NCBI RefSeq assembly: GCF_042665295.1
Contig: NZ_JBHTCO010000043.1
Span: forward strand, 82,564 to 146,563
Source of the DNA: Scopulibacillus_A cellulosilyticus
GTDB taxonomy: Bacteria > Bacillota > Bacilli > Bacillales > Sporolactobacillaceae
Length of the DNA stretch: 64,000 bases
Direction: 5' to 3'
The position numbers and the translations under genes are program-made. Of the stretch, positions 43,424 through 51,334 are shown one piece after another (position 1 is the first letter of the stretch; each line of letters starts with the position of its first letter). The notes beneath the pieces were generated by a model. The model made no database searches, was not told where the DNA came from, and saw only the letters and a program-made list of their open reading frames with translations.

Positions 43424-44248
43424 TTAAACCAACTCCTTTAAAGCCAATTCTAATTCTTCATCATTTGGCGCTAAGCCATGCCACTTGTGTGTATCCTCCA
43501 TGAACGATATACCTTTTCCTTTTACCGTATGGGCCAGTATAGCGGTTGGTTTTCCTTTTGTACGCTTGGCTTCTTTATAGGCCTCATCTACTTCTGACAG
43601 ATCGTGTCCATTGATTTCAATGACATGCCAGCCAAAAGCTCTCCATTTCGCTGCAAAATCTTTCATTCCTTTTACGTTTTCGACAAAATCATCCAGCTGT
43701 ATTTTATTCCAGTCGATAATCGCGCACACATTGTCTAAATTAAAATGAGCAGTTGTCATAGCCGCTTCCCAAACTTGACCTTCTTGTGATTCCCCATCGC
43801 CGATCATCACATAAGAACGTCTTGATTTCCCGTCCAGCTTTGCAGCTAAGGCAACACCATTTGCCACTGATAATCCTTGCCCGAGTGACCCTGATGAAAC
43901 ATCCACACCTGGAATATGTTCACCGCAAGGATGGCCATGAAGGCGTCCGTCGACGTCTCTGAACGTCATAAGTTCCTCAATTGGAAAGAACCCTTTCTCA
44001 GCCAAAACAGAATAGTAAACCGGTGTACAGTGTCCTTTTGATAGGAAAAAACAATCTCGATCTTCCCAATCAGGATTATTAGGGTCAACATTTAAATGTT
44101 CAAAAAAGAGTACTGTCATTAACTCCGTTGCGGATAGCGATCCTCCAGGGTGCCCGCTGCCGGCATGATGTGTCATTTTTACAATGTGACGGCGGATCTT
44201 TTTTGTTAAATTTTCAAGTTCTTCTTTTTTCTTAGCAGTTATCGCCAT
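43424..44248 (-). CDS. transketolase, N-terminal (ThDP-binding) subunit
   Basis: This 274-residue ThDP/Mg domain has HHAGSGHPGGSLSATEL, SKGHCTPVYYSVLAEKG, SGSLGQGLSVANGVALA and the GDGESQEGQVWEAAM...DWNKIQLDD diphosphate motif. It opens the five-gene operon that runs to the isomerase-like gene at 38231. GGGAGG lies just upstream, and an IclR-type operator lies 27 bp upstream of the ATG, with a second over the predicted promoter. Confidence 0.9.
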   Translation of the reverse strand: MAITAKKKEELENLTKKIRRHIVKMTHHAGSGHPGGSLSATELMTVLFFEHLNVDPNNPDWEDRDCFFLSKGHCTPVYYSVLAEKGFFPIEELMTFRDVDGRLHGHPCGEHIPGVDVSSGSLGQGLSVANGVALAAKLDGKSRRSYVMIGDGESQEGQVWEAAMTTAHFNLDNVCAIIDWNKIQLDDFVENVKGMKDFAAKWRAFGWHVIEINGHDLSEVDEAYKEAKRTKGKPTAILAHTVKGKGISFMEDTHKWHGLAPNDEELELALKELV

Positions 44249-44274
44249 ATATATATCCTCCCTTGTTGCCTATT

Positions 44275-44291
44275 ATGAAACTACGTTTCAT
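44275..44291. promoter_or_regulatory. IclR-type operator 1
   Basis: ATGAAAC-TAC-GTTTCAT is a perfect 7-3-7 palindrome. It resembles IclR-family sites such as that of KdgR (GAAAC-N5/6-GTTTC type). It sits between the promoter and the ribosome site of the transketolase operon. Confidence 0.75.
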
Positions 44292-44337
44292 TAAACATTT
44301 AAAAAAATATATTTTCTTCCGATACTTTTTGTTTCTT

Positions 44338-44357
44338 ATTATACAACGTCGTTTCAT
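44338..44357 (-). promoter_or_regulatory. promoter -10 with overlapping IclR-type operator 2
   Basis: The minus-strand TATAAT (44343-44338) abuts ATACAAC-GTC-GTTTCAT (44341-44357), which has the same architecture as operator 1 with two mismatches in one arm. Binding here would occlude the -35/-10 spacer. Confidence 0.65.
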
Positions 44358-44438
44358 AATGTTTTGTTTAAATGAATAATACCATTTGAATTTTACTTTT
44401 GCAACCCCTTTTAATCAATTTTCTAAATATTTAACGAT

Positions 44439-44473
44439 AAAAAGGGCTGACTCACAATTGAGTCAGCCCTTTT
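44439..44473 (-). terminator. iclR terminator
   Basis: A stem of AAAAGGGCTGACTCA with its complement surrounds a 4-6 base loop, followed by TTTTT on the minus strand, directly after the iclR stop. Confidence 0.9.
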
Positions 44474-44474
44474 G

Positions 44475-45230
44475 TTAATCTTTCTTATATCCTAAACGTG
44501 TAGAAAGCATATTGCATACTTTCATTAATTCGTCTTTTAATGTGCTGATTCTTGCTTCACTCATTCTAATTGACGGACCAGAAATACTTATTGCTCCTGC
44601 AATCTTTCCGGTATGGTTAAAGATCGGTGCAGCTACACATCTAATTCCCAGCTCATTTTCTTCCTGCTCAATCCCATATCCTTTATTTTTAATCTCATCC
44701 AGATTTTTAAATAAATCTTCCGTATTTGTAATTGTATTTTTAGTATGCTGAGGCAGGCCCTTTTGTTCTACAATACTTAAAACTTCTTCTTTAGGTAAGT
44801 AAGCAAGAATTGTCTTTCCGGCACTTGTACAGTGCATTGGCGCCCGCTTTCCAACTTGGGAATGCATACGAAGCGTTTCATTTCCTTCTAATTTTTCAAT
44901 GTACACTGCCTCTTTTTGAGAATAGATAACTAAGTGTATCACTTCATTTGTTATCTTTTCCAATTCTCTCAAAAAAGGCATAGCTTCTTTTCTAATATCA
45001 ATAGAATCCAATAATTTTGCACTTAATTCCAAGTACTGATACCCTAACCTGTATTTCTTTGTTTCAGAGTCCTGTTCAATAAAACCATGTGCCGTTAGTG
45101 TCGCTAAAATACGAAAAATAGAGCTTTTATTGAGCTCTAACTTTTCAGCTAACTCTGTTACTCCAAAGCCGTCTCTTCGTGTGCTGACAATTTTAATAAT
45201 CGTTAATGCTTTATCAACTGATTTAATCAT
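44475..45230 (-). CDS. IclR-family transcriptional regulator
   Basis: This 251-residue protein has an N-terminal winged HTH (FGVTELAEKLELNKSSIFRI, about 22-41) and a C-terminal GAF-like effector domain with RAPMHCTSAGKTILAYL and GIEQEENELGIRCVAAPIF. It lies directly upstream of the transketolase operon. Palindromes GAAAC-N3-GTTTC occur at that operon, upstream of itself (45272) and at the permease-aldolase region (17680). By position it parallels E. coli AllR, which senses glyoxylate, but the effector here is not known. Confidence 0.9.
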   Translation of the reverse strand: MIKSVDKALTIIKIVSTRRDGFGVTELAEKLELNKSSIFRILATLTAHGFIEQDSETKKYRLGYQYLELSAKLLDSIDIRKEAMPFLRELEKITNEVIHLVIYSQKEAVYIEKLEGNETLRMHSQVGKRAPMHCTSAGKTILAYLPKEEVLSIVEQKGLPQHTKNTITNTEDLFKNLDEIKNKGYGIEQEENELGIRCVAAPIFNHTGKIAGAISISGPSIRMSEARISTLKDELMKVCNMLSTRLGYKKD

Positions 45231-45616
45231 ATTTTTCCACCTTTACCCCTCTTTTATAAATGTTGCATATTAAGAAACAATGTTATTTAATTTGATTGTA
45301 TCAAGGTTCGAAGCAGTTTTCAATGATTTCAGGTAAGTCTTATTATTAGAAAGGTAATTTTTGGTATGGAACTAAGGTGTAACAAGGGCTAAGCCTGCTA
45401 AAATTAGACTTAAGTCTTAGATAACATTACTTCCCGGATCAGTTTTAGGAAAAAGCCTTTTCTCCGGCACTGTATTTATGGTTGTACTATTAACCTTCCT
45501 TGTCATGATCTCAATATTTAAACCTTGGGGGAAAAGGCGAAAATCTAGAACTTAAATAACACCGTTCGAAACTGAACGGTGTTTTATAAAAGTAAAGATG
45601 AATACAATAGTTGCTT
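45231..45616. other. intergenic region between iclR and the symporter gene
   Basis: Contains a degenerate IclR-type site close to iclR (AAGAAAC-AAT-GTTATTT, 45272-45288), likely for autoregulation, and a 10-bp hairpin (AACACCGTTC/GAACGGTGTT, 45558-45583) that closes the symporter gene. A TTTT run follows only on the plus-strand side. No gene seen. Confidence 0.55.
45558..45590. terminator. hairpin after the symporter gene
   Basis: AACACCGTTC and GAACGGTGTT surround a 6-base loop. TTTT follows on the plus strand and ATTTAAGTT on the minus strand. Probably the symporter terminator. Confidence 0.55.
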
Positions 45617-46861
45617 TTACATTGAATATTGATCTTTAGGTAAAGGCGATTCCTCAGATTTTCTAAACGCTTTTTCCCATTTAGATACAACAATACAGGC
45701 CAGGGCGTGTCCAGGTACGTTGACTCCGGTGCGCGCCATATCCATAACACGGTCAACACCAGCGATAATTGCCACTCCTTCAGCCGGGAGTCCTACTGCT
45801 TGAGCCGTTGCCAATAAAACGACTAACGATCCGGATGGCACTGCTGCAATTCCTTTACTTGTCAGGATAAGAACAAGCATTGTAAATAGTTGTTGAGACA
45901 ATGACATATGCACGCCAAACGCTTGTGCCAAAAAAATACTTGCTACTGATAAGTATAAAGTGGAGCCGTCACAATTTAGAGAAAGTCCGGAGGGAATAAC
46001 AAATGAAACAACCCTTTTAGGACACCCGTAATTCTCCATGCGTTCCATGAGTTGCGGAAGTACTGTTTCTGTACTTGTTGTTGAAAAAGCAATTAAAAAT
46101 AGATCCCAAATCATTTTTAGTACTTCAAAATATTTTATTTTAAAGAAGAACCCTATAATCGGGAAAAGAACAAAAACAATAACAACGAGGCCCAAGTAAA
46201 CGCTTCCAATTAATTTAAGCATTGGGATTAACAGCTGAATACCGTATTGCCCGACAGAGGCTGCCATTAAAGCAAACACTCCGATTGGTGCCACAGACAT
46301 GACCATTTGCGTTAATTTAAACATAATATTAGCTACAGACTCGCAAAAACGTAAAGCAGGCTCAGATATCTTTCCGATACTGCCCGCCGCAACCCCAAAT
46401 AGGATAGCAAAAAATATAACAGCTAAAAGATCATTTTTAGCCATAACATCAATAATATTTTCAGGAATGATGTTAAGGAGCATCTGTTTAAAGTTGACCA
46501 CTTGTTCTGAATATCCTGATAATCCCGAAATATCTCCTTTGGCAAGATGGGAAAAGTTAATGCCATGCCCCGGCTTTAATAAATTAACAATTAAAAGTCC
46601 GATTCCCAGAACTAGAGTGGTTATAAACTCAAACCATATAATAGTCTTTAAACCAATACTCCCCATTCTTTTAATATCGCCGCTTCCCGCTGCTCCGAGA
46701 ACAATGGTAGTAAAAACAATGGGAACAACAATCATTTTAATTAAACGAATAAATCCATCGCCAATGGGTCTTAGCGCCATTCCAAAATTCGGGAAAAAAT
46801 GACCAATGATTGCACCAATAATTAACGCTATTAAAATTTGATAAGCTATTGTTTTTTTCAT
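45617..46861 (-). CDS. sodium:dicarboxylate/glutamate symporter family protein
   Basis: This 414-residue DAACS (GltP/DctA) transporter has about eight membrane helices plus two re-entrant loops, with FSTTSTETVLPQLM (hairpin 1 Ser-rich motif), LNCDGSTLYLSVASIFLAQ (helix 7) and the PSGSLVVLLA hairpin 2. The start chosen is ATG 46861 with AGGAGG six bases upstream; a frame to 46930 lacks support. It lies beyond iclR in the same orientation and may import a C4 acid that feeds the neighbouring kinase operon, or simply glutamate. Confidence 0.9.
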   Translation of the reverse strand: MKKTIAYQILIALIIGAIIGHFFPNFGMALRPIGDGFIRLIKMIVVPIVFTTIVLGAAGSGDIKRMGSIGLKTIIWFEFITTLVLGIGLLIVNLLKPGHGINFSHLAKGDISGLSGYSEQVVNFKQMLLNIIPENIIDVMAKNDLLAVIFFAILFGVAAGSIGKISEPALRFCESVANIMFKLTQMVMSVAPIGVFALMAASVGQYGIQLLIPMLKLIGSVYLGLVVIVFVLFPIIGFFFKIKYFEVLKMIWDLFLIAFSTTSTETVLPQLMERMENYGCPKRVVSFVIPSGLSLNCDGSTLYLSVASIFLAQAFGVHMSLSQQLFTMLVLILTSKGIAAVPSGSLVVLLATAQAVGLPAEGVAIIAGVDRVMDMARTGVNVPGHALACIVVSKWEKAFRKSEESPLPKDQYSM

Positions 46862-47052
46862 AGACGGCCTCCTTTGAAATTTTTTAAAATTATTACATCT
46901 ATAGGAATATATTCGAGTGATTCCATTCAATTTCCTTTTAAAAAAAGCGTTCCAGATATATTTATAAACTAGTTTTATGTATTTCTTAACGGGTGGCCTC
47001 CCATGTGATGTCCATGATCATTGAATATTTTTTTAAAATTCATTTTCCAAGT

Positions 47053-47334
47053 TTATTCCCCCATTTTTAATAACCATTCCTGTAATTTAGTTTTTGGAAA
47101 GTATATTTTATTATTTAAAGTAATATGGGGAATGTCCGGGAACTCTTGCACTAGCACTTTTGCATCTTCTTTAGAAATTCCAAGATAGTGATGTACATTG
47201 CTATCTCTTATTAATTCCGGTTCATTTCCTAAATCAAAAGCTTCCTTTGCATTTGGGTTCTTGAAATTTTTCAAACCATCCCCGATAAAATATCCCGCTA
47301 AGGCAATGCCAATACTTACTAAAAAACCATCCAT
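47053..47334 (-). CDS. small protein with one membrane helix and a DNA-binding-like C-terminus
   Basis: This 93-residue protein has a glycine-rich membrane helix at about 4-20. The charged C-terminal part (about 48-93) ends in ITLNNKIYFPKTKLQEWL, which resembles the wing and recognition segment of MerR/excisionase-like helix-turn-helix proteins. A membrane-tethered regulator is possible but not proven. GGAGTGG/AGGAT sequences lie before the ATG. Function unknown. Confidence 0.6.
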   Translation of the reverse strand: MDGFLVSIGIALAGYFIGDGLKNFKNPNAKEAFDLGNEPELIRDSNVHHYLGISKEDAKVLVQEFPDIPHITLNNKIYFPKTKLQEWLLKMGE

Positions 47335-47628
47335 ATCCTATTCCACTCCCTGCTAATTTTTAAATGATAGAACTATAACTAAATATTCTACGAACCTCTC
47401 AACAAAACGTTTCAGTTCTATTATCATTATCCTCTTTTAATATCGTCTCATTTGTATTATTGAGGTTAATGAGTAAAATATTTCCCCTTTTGCATTGAAT
47501 TATAACCCTAGTAACCTATCATGAGGACTCATATACAGCTCTCTGCAGTCATTTCATCCATATATTTATAAATGGTTCCGCTTTCAATTACTATTTGAGC
47601 TTTATCCATATGACTTTATCAAATACCC

Positions 47629-47657
47629 TTGATATTGATTTTTAACATGATATTATA
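47629..47657 (+). promoter_or_regulatory. promoter for the proC fragment and putP
   Basis: TTGATA (47629-47634), 17 bp, then ATTATA (47652-47657). Confidence 0.5.
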
Positions 47658-47669
47658 AGGCCATTGTCG

Positions 47670-47707
47670 AAAAAAATACGAACAAGGTCAAAAAAATGCG
47701 AACAGAG
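47670..47707 (+). repeat. two 18-bp direct repeats in the putP leader
   Basis: AAAAAAATACGAACAAGG (47670-47687) and AAAAAAATGCGAACAGAG (47690-47707) repeat at a 20-bp period, two helical turns, just downstream of the predicted promoter. Candidate repeated operator. Confidence 0.6.
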
Positions 47708-47731
47708 TAATAAACTATTAGGAGGCGTTTG

Positions 47732-47884
47732 ATGTTAGAAAATAAAACAGTAGGATTTATAGGTGCAGCTTCAATGGCAGAAGCAATGATTTCAAAAGCT
47801 CCATGCTCACGGACCGATGGCATTATCAGCGTTAACTACTGCAAAGTATTGCATGATCGGAGACGGACAAATCAGATAAAATAA
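47732..47884 (+). pseudogene. 5' fragment of a pyrroline-5-carboxylate reductase (proC)-like gene
   Basis: A 50-codon frame with an excellent ribosome site (GGAGG, 6 nt) begins like ProC: GFIGAASMAEAMIS matches the family's NADPH motif GFIGxGSMAEAMI with one Gly changed to Ala. After about 24 codons the similarity ends and unrelated sequence runs to a stop 48 bp before putP. ProC is normally near 270 residues, so this is a truncated gene, possibly from a deletion fusing proC to the putP leader. It may still be translated as a leader peptide. Confidence 0.65.
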
Positions 47885-47931
47885 GTTAAAAATTAGAAGC
47901 TATATTCAATCTTAGATAAAGGAGAAATGTT

Positions 47932-49410
47932 ATGCATTTTGGCGTTTTTATTTCACTTGGAATTTATATGATTGCCATGCTTTTAATCGGCTTTTGGTCA
48001 TACAAAAGAACGTCTAACTTGTCAGATTACATGCTTGGCGGACGGGGACTCGGACCAGCCGTTACGGCCTTATCAGCCGGGGCATCAGATATGAGCGGAT
48101 GGATGGTCATGGGATTGCCGGGCGCAATGTACGCTTCAGGCATATCCAGTTTATGGCTTGCTATCGGCTTAACGTTAGGCGCTTATATCAATTATCTTGT
48201 TCTCGCTCCTCGCCTTCGAACATATACAGAGGTTGCGAATGATTCTATCACCATTCCGGATTATATGGAAAATAGATTTGGAGATCAGAAGAATATCCTC
48301 CGTCTTGTTTCGGGACTTGTTATTCTTGTTTTCTTCATTTTTTATACGTCATCAGGCATGGTTTCCGGCGGTACACTGTTTGAAAGTGCTTTTCACCTTG
48401 ATTACCGTGCCGGTCTTATTATAACAGCCGCTGTTGTCGTATGTTACACACTATTTGGCGGATTCCTTGCCGTTAGTTTAACGGACTTTGTCCAAGGTGT
48501 CATTATGTTTGTTGCCCTTGTATTAGTACCAATTGTTGCCCTTACAAACATCGGCAGCACGCATACGGTGATTCACGATATTCGCCACGTTGATCCATCA
48601 CTTTTGAATATTTTCAAAGGCACATCAACACTCGGCATTATCTCATTAATTGCTTGGGGCTTAGGTTACTTTGGTCAGCCTCACATTATCGTCCGATTTA
48701 TGGCTATTAAATCAGTCAAAGAATTAAAGTCAGCCCGCCGGATTGGCATCAGCTGGATGGTGATTACGCTTATTGGCGCGTCAGCTACGGGTTTAGTCGG
48801 TATTTCCTACTTTCTCGAACATGGTGGCAAGTTGTATAACCCTGAGACTGTTTTTATTCAATTTGCCAACGTGCTCTTTAACCCATTTATAACCGGCTTT
48901 ATATTAGCGGCGATGCTTGCGGCTATCATGAGTACCGTCTCTTCACAATTATTGGTAACATCAAGTGCGGTAACCGAAGATTTTTACAAAACATTTTTAC
49001 GCCGTAAAGCATCTGATAAAGAGCTCATTTTCATCGGCAGACTGGCTGTGCTCATTGTTGCTTTAATTGCCTTTTGGCTTTCCTATACACCAAACGATAC
49101 GATTCTTGGTCTTGTCGGACATGCTTGGGCAGGTTTTGGCTCTGCCTTTGGACCAGCGATTCTATTAAGTTTATACTGGAAACGAATGACAAAATGGGGC
49201 GCCCTTGCTGGAATGATTGTTGGTGGAGTTACAGTGATCGTCTGGCTGCAAACAGGACTATCAGATAAGTTGTATGAAATGATTCCGGGATTTTTCCTAA
49301 GCTTGGCTGCTGTGTATATTGTCAGCCTATTAACCAAAGAACCGTCTGAAAAAGTGAAAAGAGATTTTAATGAAATGGAAAACCAATTATCAAGCAATAG
49401 AGCATCATAA
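47932..49410 (+). CDS. putP: sodium/proline symporter
   Basis: This 492-residue SSS-family transporter has 13 likely membrane segments. Key stretches are LGPAVTALSAGASDMSGWMV (TM2, Na+ and proline site), YTEVANDSITIPDYMENRFG, and STVSSQLLVTSSAVTEDFYK (TM8-9 Na+ site). It imports proline with Na+. AAAGGAG precedes the ATG. The truncated proC-like frame just upstream suggests that proline metabolism genes were once together here. Confidence 0.93.
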   Translation: MHFGVFISLGIYMIAMLLIGFWSYKRTSNLSDYMLGGRGLGPAVTALSAGASDMSGWMVMGLPGAMYASGISSLWLAIGLTLGAYINYLVLAPRLRTYTEVANDSITIPDYMENRFGDQKNILRLVSGLVILVFFIFYTSSGMVSGGTLFESAFHLDYRAGLIITAAVVVCYTLFGGFLAVSLTDFVQGVIMFVALVLVPIVALTNIGSTHTVIHDIRHVDPSLLNIFKGTSTLGIISLIAWGLGYFGQPHIIVRFMAIKSVKELKSARRIGISWMVITLIGASATGLVGISYFLEHGGKLYNPETVFIQFANVLFNPFITGFILAAMLAAIMSTVSSQLLVTSSAVTEDFYKTFLRRKASDKELIFIGRLAVLIVALIAFWLSYTPNDTILGLVGHAWAGFGSAFGPAILLSLYWKRMTKWGALAGMIVGGVTVIVWLQTGLSDKLYEMIPGFFLSLAAVYIVSLLTKEPSEKVKRDFNEMENQLSSNRAS

Positions 49411-49423
49411 TTGTAAAAATAAT

Positions 49424-49468
49424 GGCGCGTGTCATAAAGATTGTCTTTATGACACGCGCCTTTTCTTT
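49424..49468. terminator. putP terminator
   Basis: A perfect 16-bp stem (GGCGCGTGTCATAAAG and complement) with loop ATTGT, followed by TTTTCTTT on the plus strand. It stands between the convergent putP and ABC exporter genes. Confidence 0.93.
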
Positions 49469-49498
49469 ACATTTAATCAAAGTGCTGGAAAACAATGT

Positions 49499-51334
49499 TC
49501 AGTTTAAGCCTTCATGATTATCCCTCGATTGGCTGTGATAAAGATCAAAGTAAGCGCCTTTTTCTCTAAGAAGTGAATCATGTGTGCCGCTTTCAATAAT
49601 TTGACCGTCATCTACAACCATAATTTGATCAGCTTGCTGAATCGTATTCAGCCGGTGGGCGATGACGAAGCTCGTTCTGCCTTTCATCAGCCGCCGCATC
49701 GCTTCTTGAATTTTGATTTCTGTGATCGTGTCAATATTGCTTGTCGCTTCGTCTAAAATGAGAATGGCCGGTTTGGCAAGAAAAGCTCTGGCAATCGATA
49801 ATAATTGCTTTTGTCCCTGGCTAATGCTGCTGCCGTCCCGCTTAAGCATCGTATCGAATTGCTTAGGCAGCTTCATAATAAATGAATATGCGTTTGCCAG
49901 TTTTGCTGCTTCTTCAATTTCTTCATCAGTGGCGTCAAGCCTGCCGTAACGGATATTTTCTCTTACCGTGCCTTGAAAAAGAAAGGCATCTTGCAATACA
50001 AACCCCATTTGCTGGCGAAGGCTGTCTCTTGTGACTTCTGACATATCGTATCCGTCAATCAATATCTTTCCGCTGTTAACATCATAAAAACGGGAAAGCA
50101 GATTGATAATCGTTGTTTTACCGGCACCCGTAGGACCTACTAATGCCACAGTTTGCCCGGGGGCCGCTTTAAAACTGACATCTTTTAAAGTGTCATTTCC
50201 CTTTTCATAGGCAAACGAAACGTGTTGAAATTCAACCTCTCCCTTTACGTCCGGTAACGGAGCAGCGTCTTTTTCATCTTTTATCTCTTCATCTTCATCT
50301 AATATATCGAACACTCTCTCGGCGCCGGCAACCGCCGCGAGCAGTGTATTAAATTCATTGGATAAATCGTTTAATGGTCTTGTAAACTGCCTTGTATACT
50401 CGGTAAAAGCTACAATAACACCGATCGTGACCATTCCGTAAAGCGCTAAGATACCGCCTATACCCGCGATAATTGCAAAGCTTAAATTATTTAACATGTT
50501 CAAAAGTTTGGGAACGAACCCTGAAAAAGCCCTCGCCCAAAATCCTACTTGTTTTAACCGTTCGCTTTTTTCAATACATTCAGCAATAACCTTTTGTTCT
50601 TGAGAAAAAGTCTTAATGATGCTTTGCCCTGAAATCATTTCTTCAATAAATCCATTTAATTCGCCAAGACTTTTTTGCTGCTCTTTAAAAAAGCGTCCCG
50701 TACGTTTTGTGATCCATTTCATGCCTAAAAACATTAACGGAACGATAATTAAAGTGATTAACGTCAGCATCGGGCTGAGCCAGAGCATCATCGATAAAGT
50801 GCCGATTAATGTTATAACACTGGAAAAGATTTGGATGACTGAATCATTCAGTGTTGAACTAATATTGTCGATATCATTAGTCACCCGGCTCATTAATTCC
50901 CCGTGTTGGCGTTTATCAAAAAAGGCAACCGGAAGTTTATGAAAATGTTCAAAAAGCTGCCTCCGCATTGCAAGTACTGTATTTTGGGCAATACCAATCA
51001 TTAAAATATTTTGCAGCCAAAGAAACAAGGAATATAGAAGGTATACACCAGCTAAGAGAAGCAAAAAATAAAGCAGTCCGTTTGTCTGTTTTGGAACAAT
51101 ATAATCATCAATAACCTTGCCAACTAAAAAAGGCCCCGCGAGACCAAGGCAAGAACTGGCAATCACCATTAATATAACGACAATAAGAAGTCCTTTATTA
51201 TAAGCCAAATATGACGCTATTCTTCTGACCGTCCCAATTTTTGCTTTCGGCCGGGCTTTTTTTATACTTTTATTCTTATCACCAGCGATTGATAGTTTCT
51301 CATATTTAAATGGCTCAGTGATCTGCTTCAGCAT
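49499..51334 (-). CDS. heterodimeric ABC exporter subunit, catalytically complete
   Basis: This 611-residue half-transporter has six N-terminal membrane helices (about 45-330) and an ATPase domain with Walker A GPTGAGKTT, signature SISQGQKQLL (non-canonical LSGGQ), Walker B LILDEATSNID with the catalytic Glu, and the His switch VIAHRL. Its start overlaps the upstream partner by 7 bp. Pairs of this type (LmrCD, BmrCD, TM287/288) export lipophilic compounds; the substrate is unknown. The N-terminus carries a basic cytosolic extension (KKARPKAK). Confidence 0.9.
   Translation of the reverse strand: MLKQITEPFKYEKLSIAGDKNKSIKKARPKAKIGTVRRIASYLAYNKGLLIVVILMVIASSCLGLAGPFLVGKVIDDYIVPKQTNGLLYFLLLLAGVYLLYSLFLWLQNILMIGIAQNTVLAMRRQLFEHFHKLPVAFFDKRQHGELMSRVTNDIDNISSTLNDSVIQIFSSVITLIGTLSMMLWLSPMLTLITLIIVPLMFLGMKWITKRTGRFFKEQQKSLGELNGFIEEMISGQSIIKTFSQEQKVIAECIEKSERLKQVGFWARAFSGFVPKLLNMLNNLSFAIIAGIGGILALYGMVTIGVIVAFTEYTRQFTRPLNDLSNEFNTLLAAVAGAERVFDILDEDEEIKDEKDAAPLPDVKGEVEFQHVSFAYEKGNDTLKDVSFKAAPGQTVALVGPTGAGKTTIINLLSRFYDVNSGKILIDGYDMSEVTRDSLRQQMGFVLQDAFLFQGTVRENIRYGRLDATDEEIEEAAKLANAYSFIMKLPKQFDTMLKRDGSSISQGQKQLLSIARAFLAKPAILILDEATSNIDTITEIKIQEAMRRLMKGRTSFVIAHRLNTIQQADQIMVVDDGQIIESGTHDSLLREKGAYFDLYHSQSRDNHEGLN

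Larger units (their letters stand above)
47335..47731. other. intergenic region upstream of the proC-like fragment
   Basis: AT-rich. It holds a promoter at 47629-47657 and two direct repeats at 47670-47707. Nothing gene-like in the first 280 bp. Confidence 0.5.

Noticed and set aside
46299..46802. 167-codon plus-strand frame opposite the symporter gene
   Set aside because: Antisense shadow of membrane-helix codons. The symporter on the other strand has full motifs.
47380..47425. Further IclR-type operator at AACAAAACGTTTCAG
   Set aside because: The two half sites abut with no 3-bp spacer and the left half does not match.
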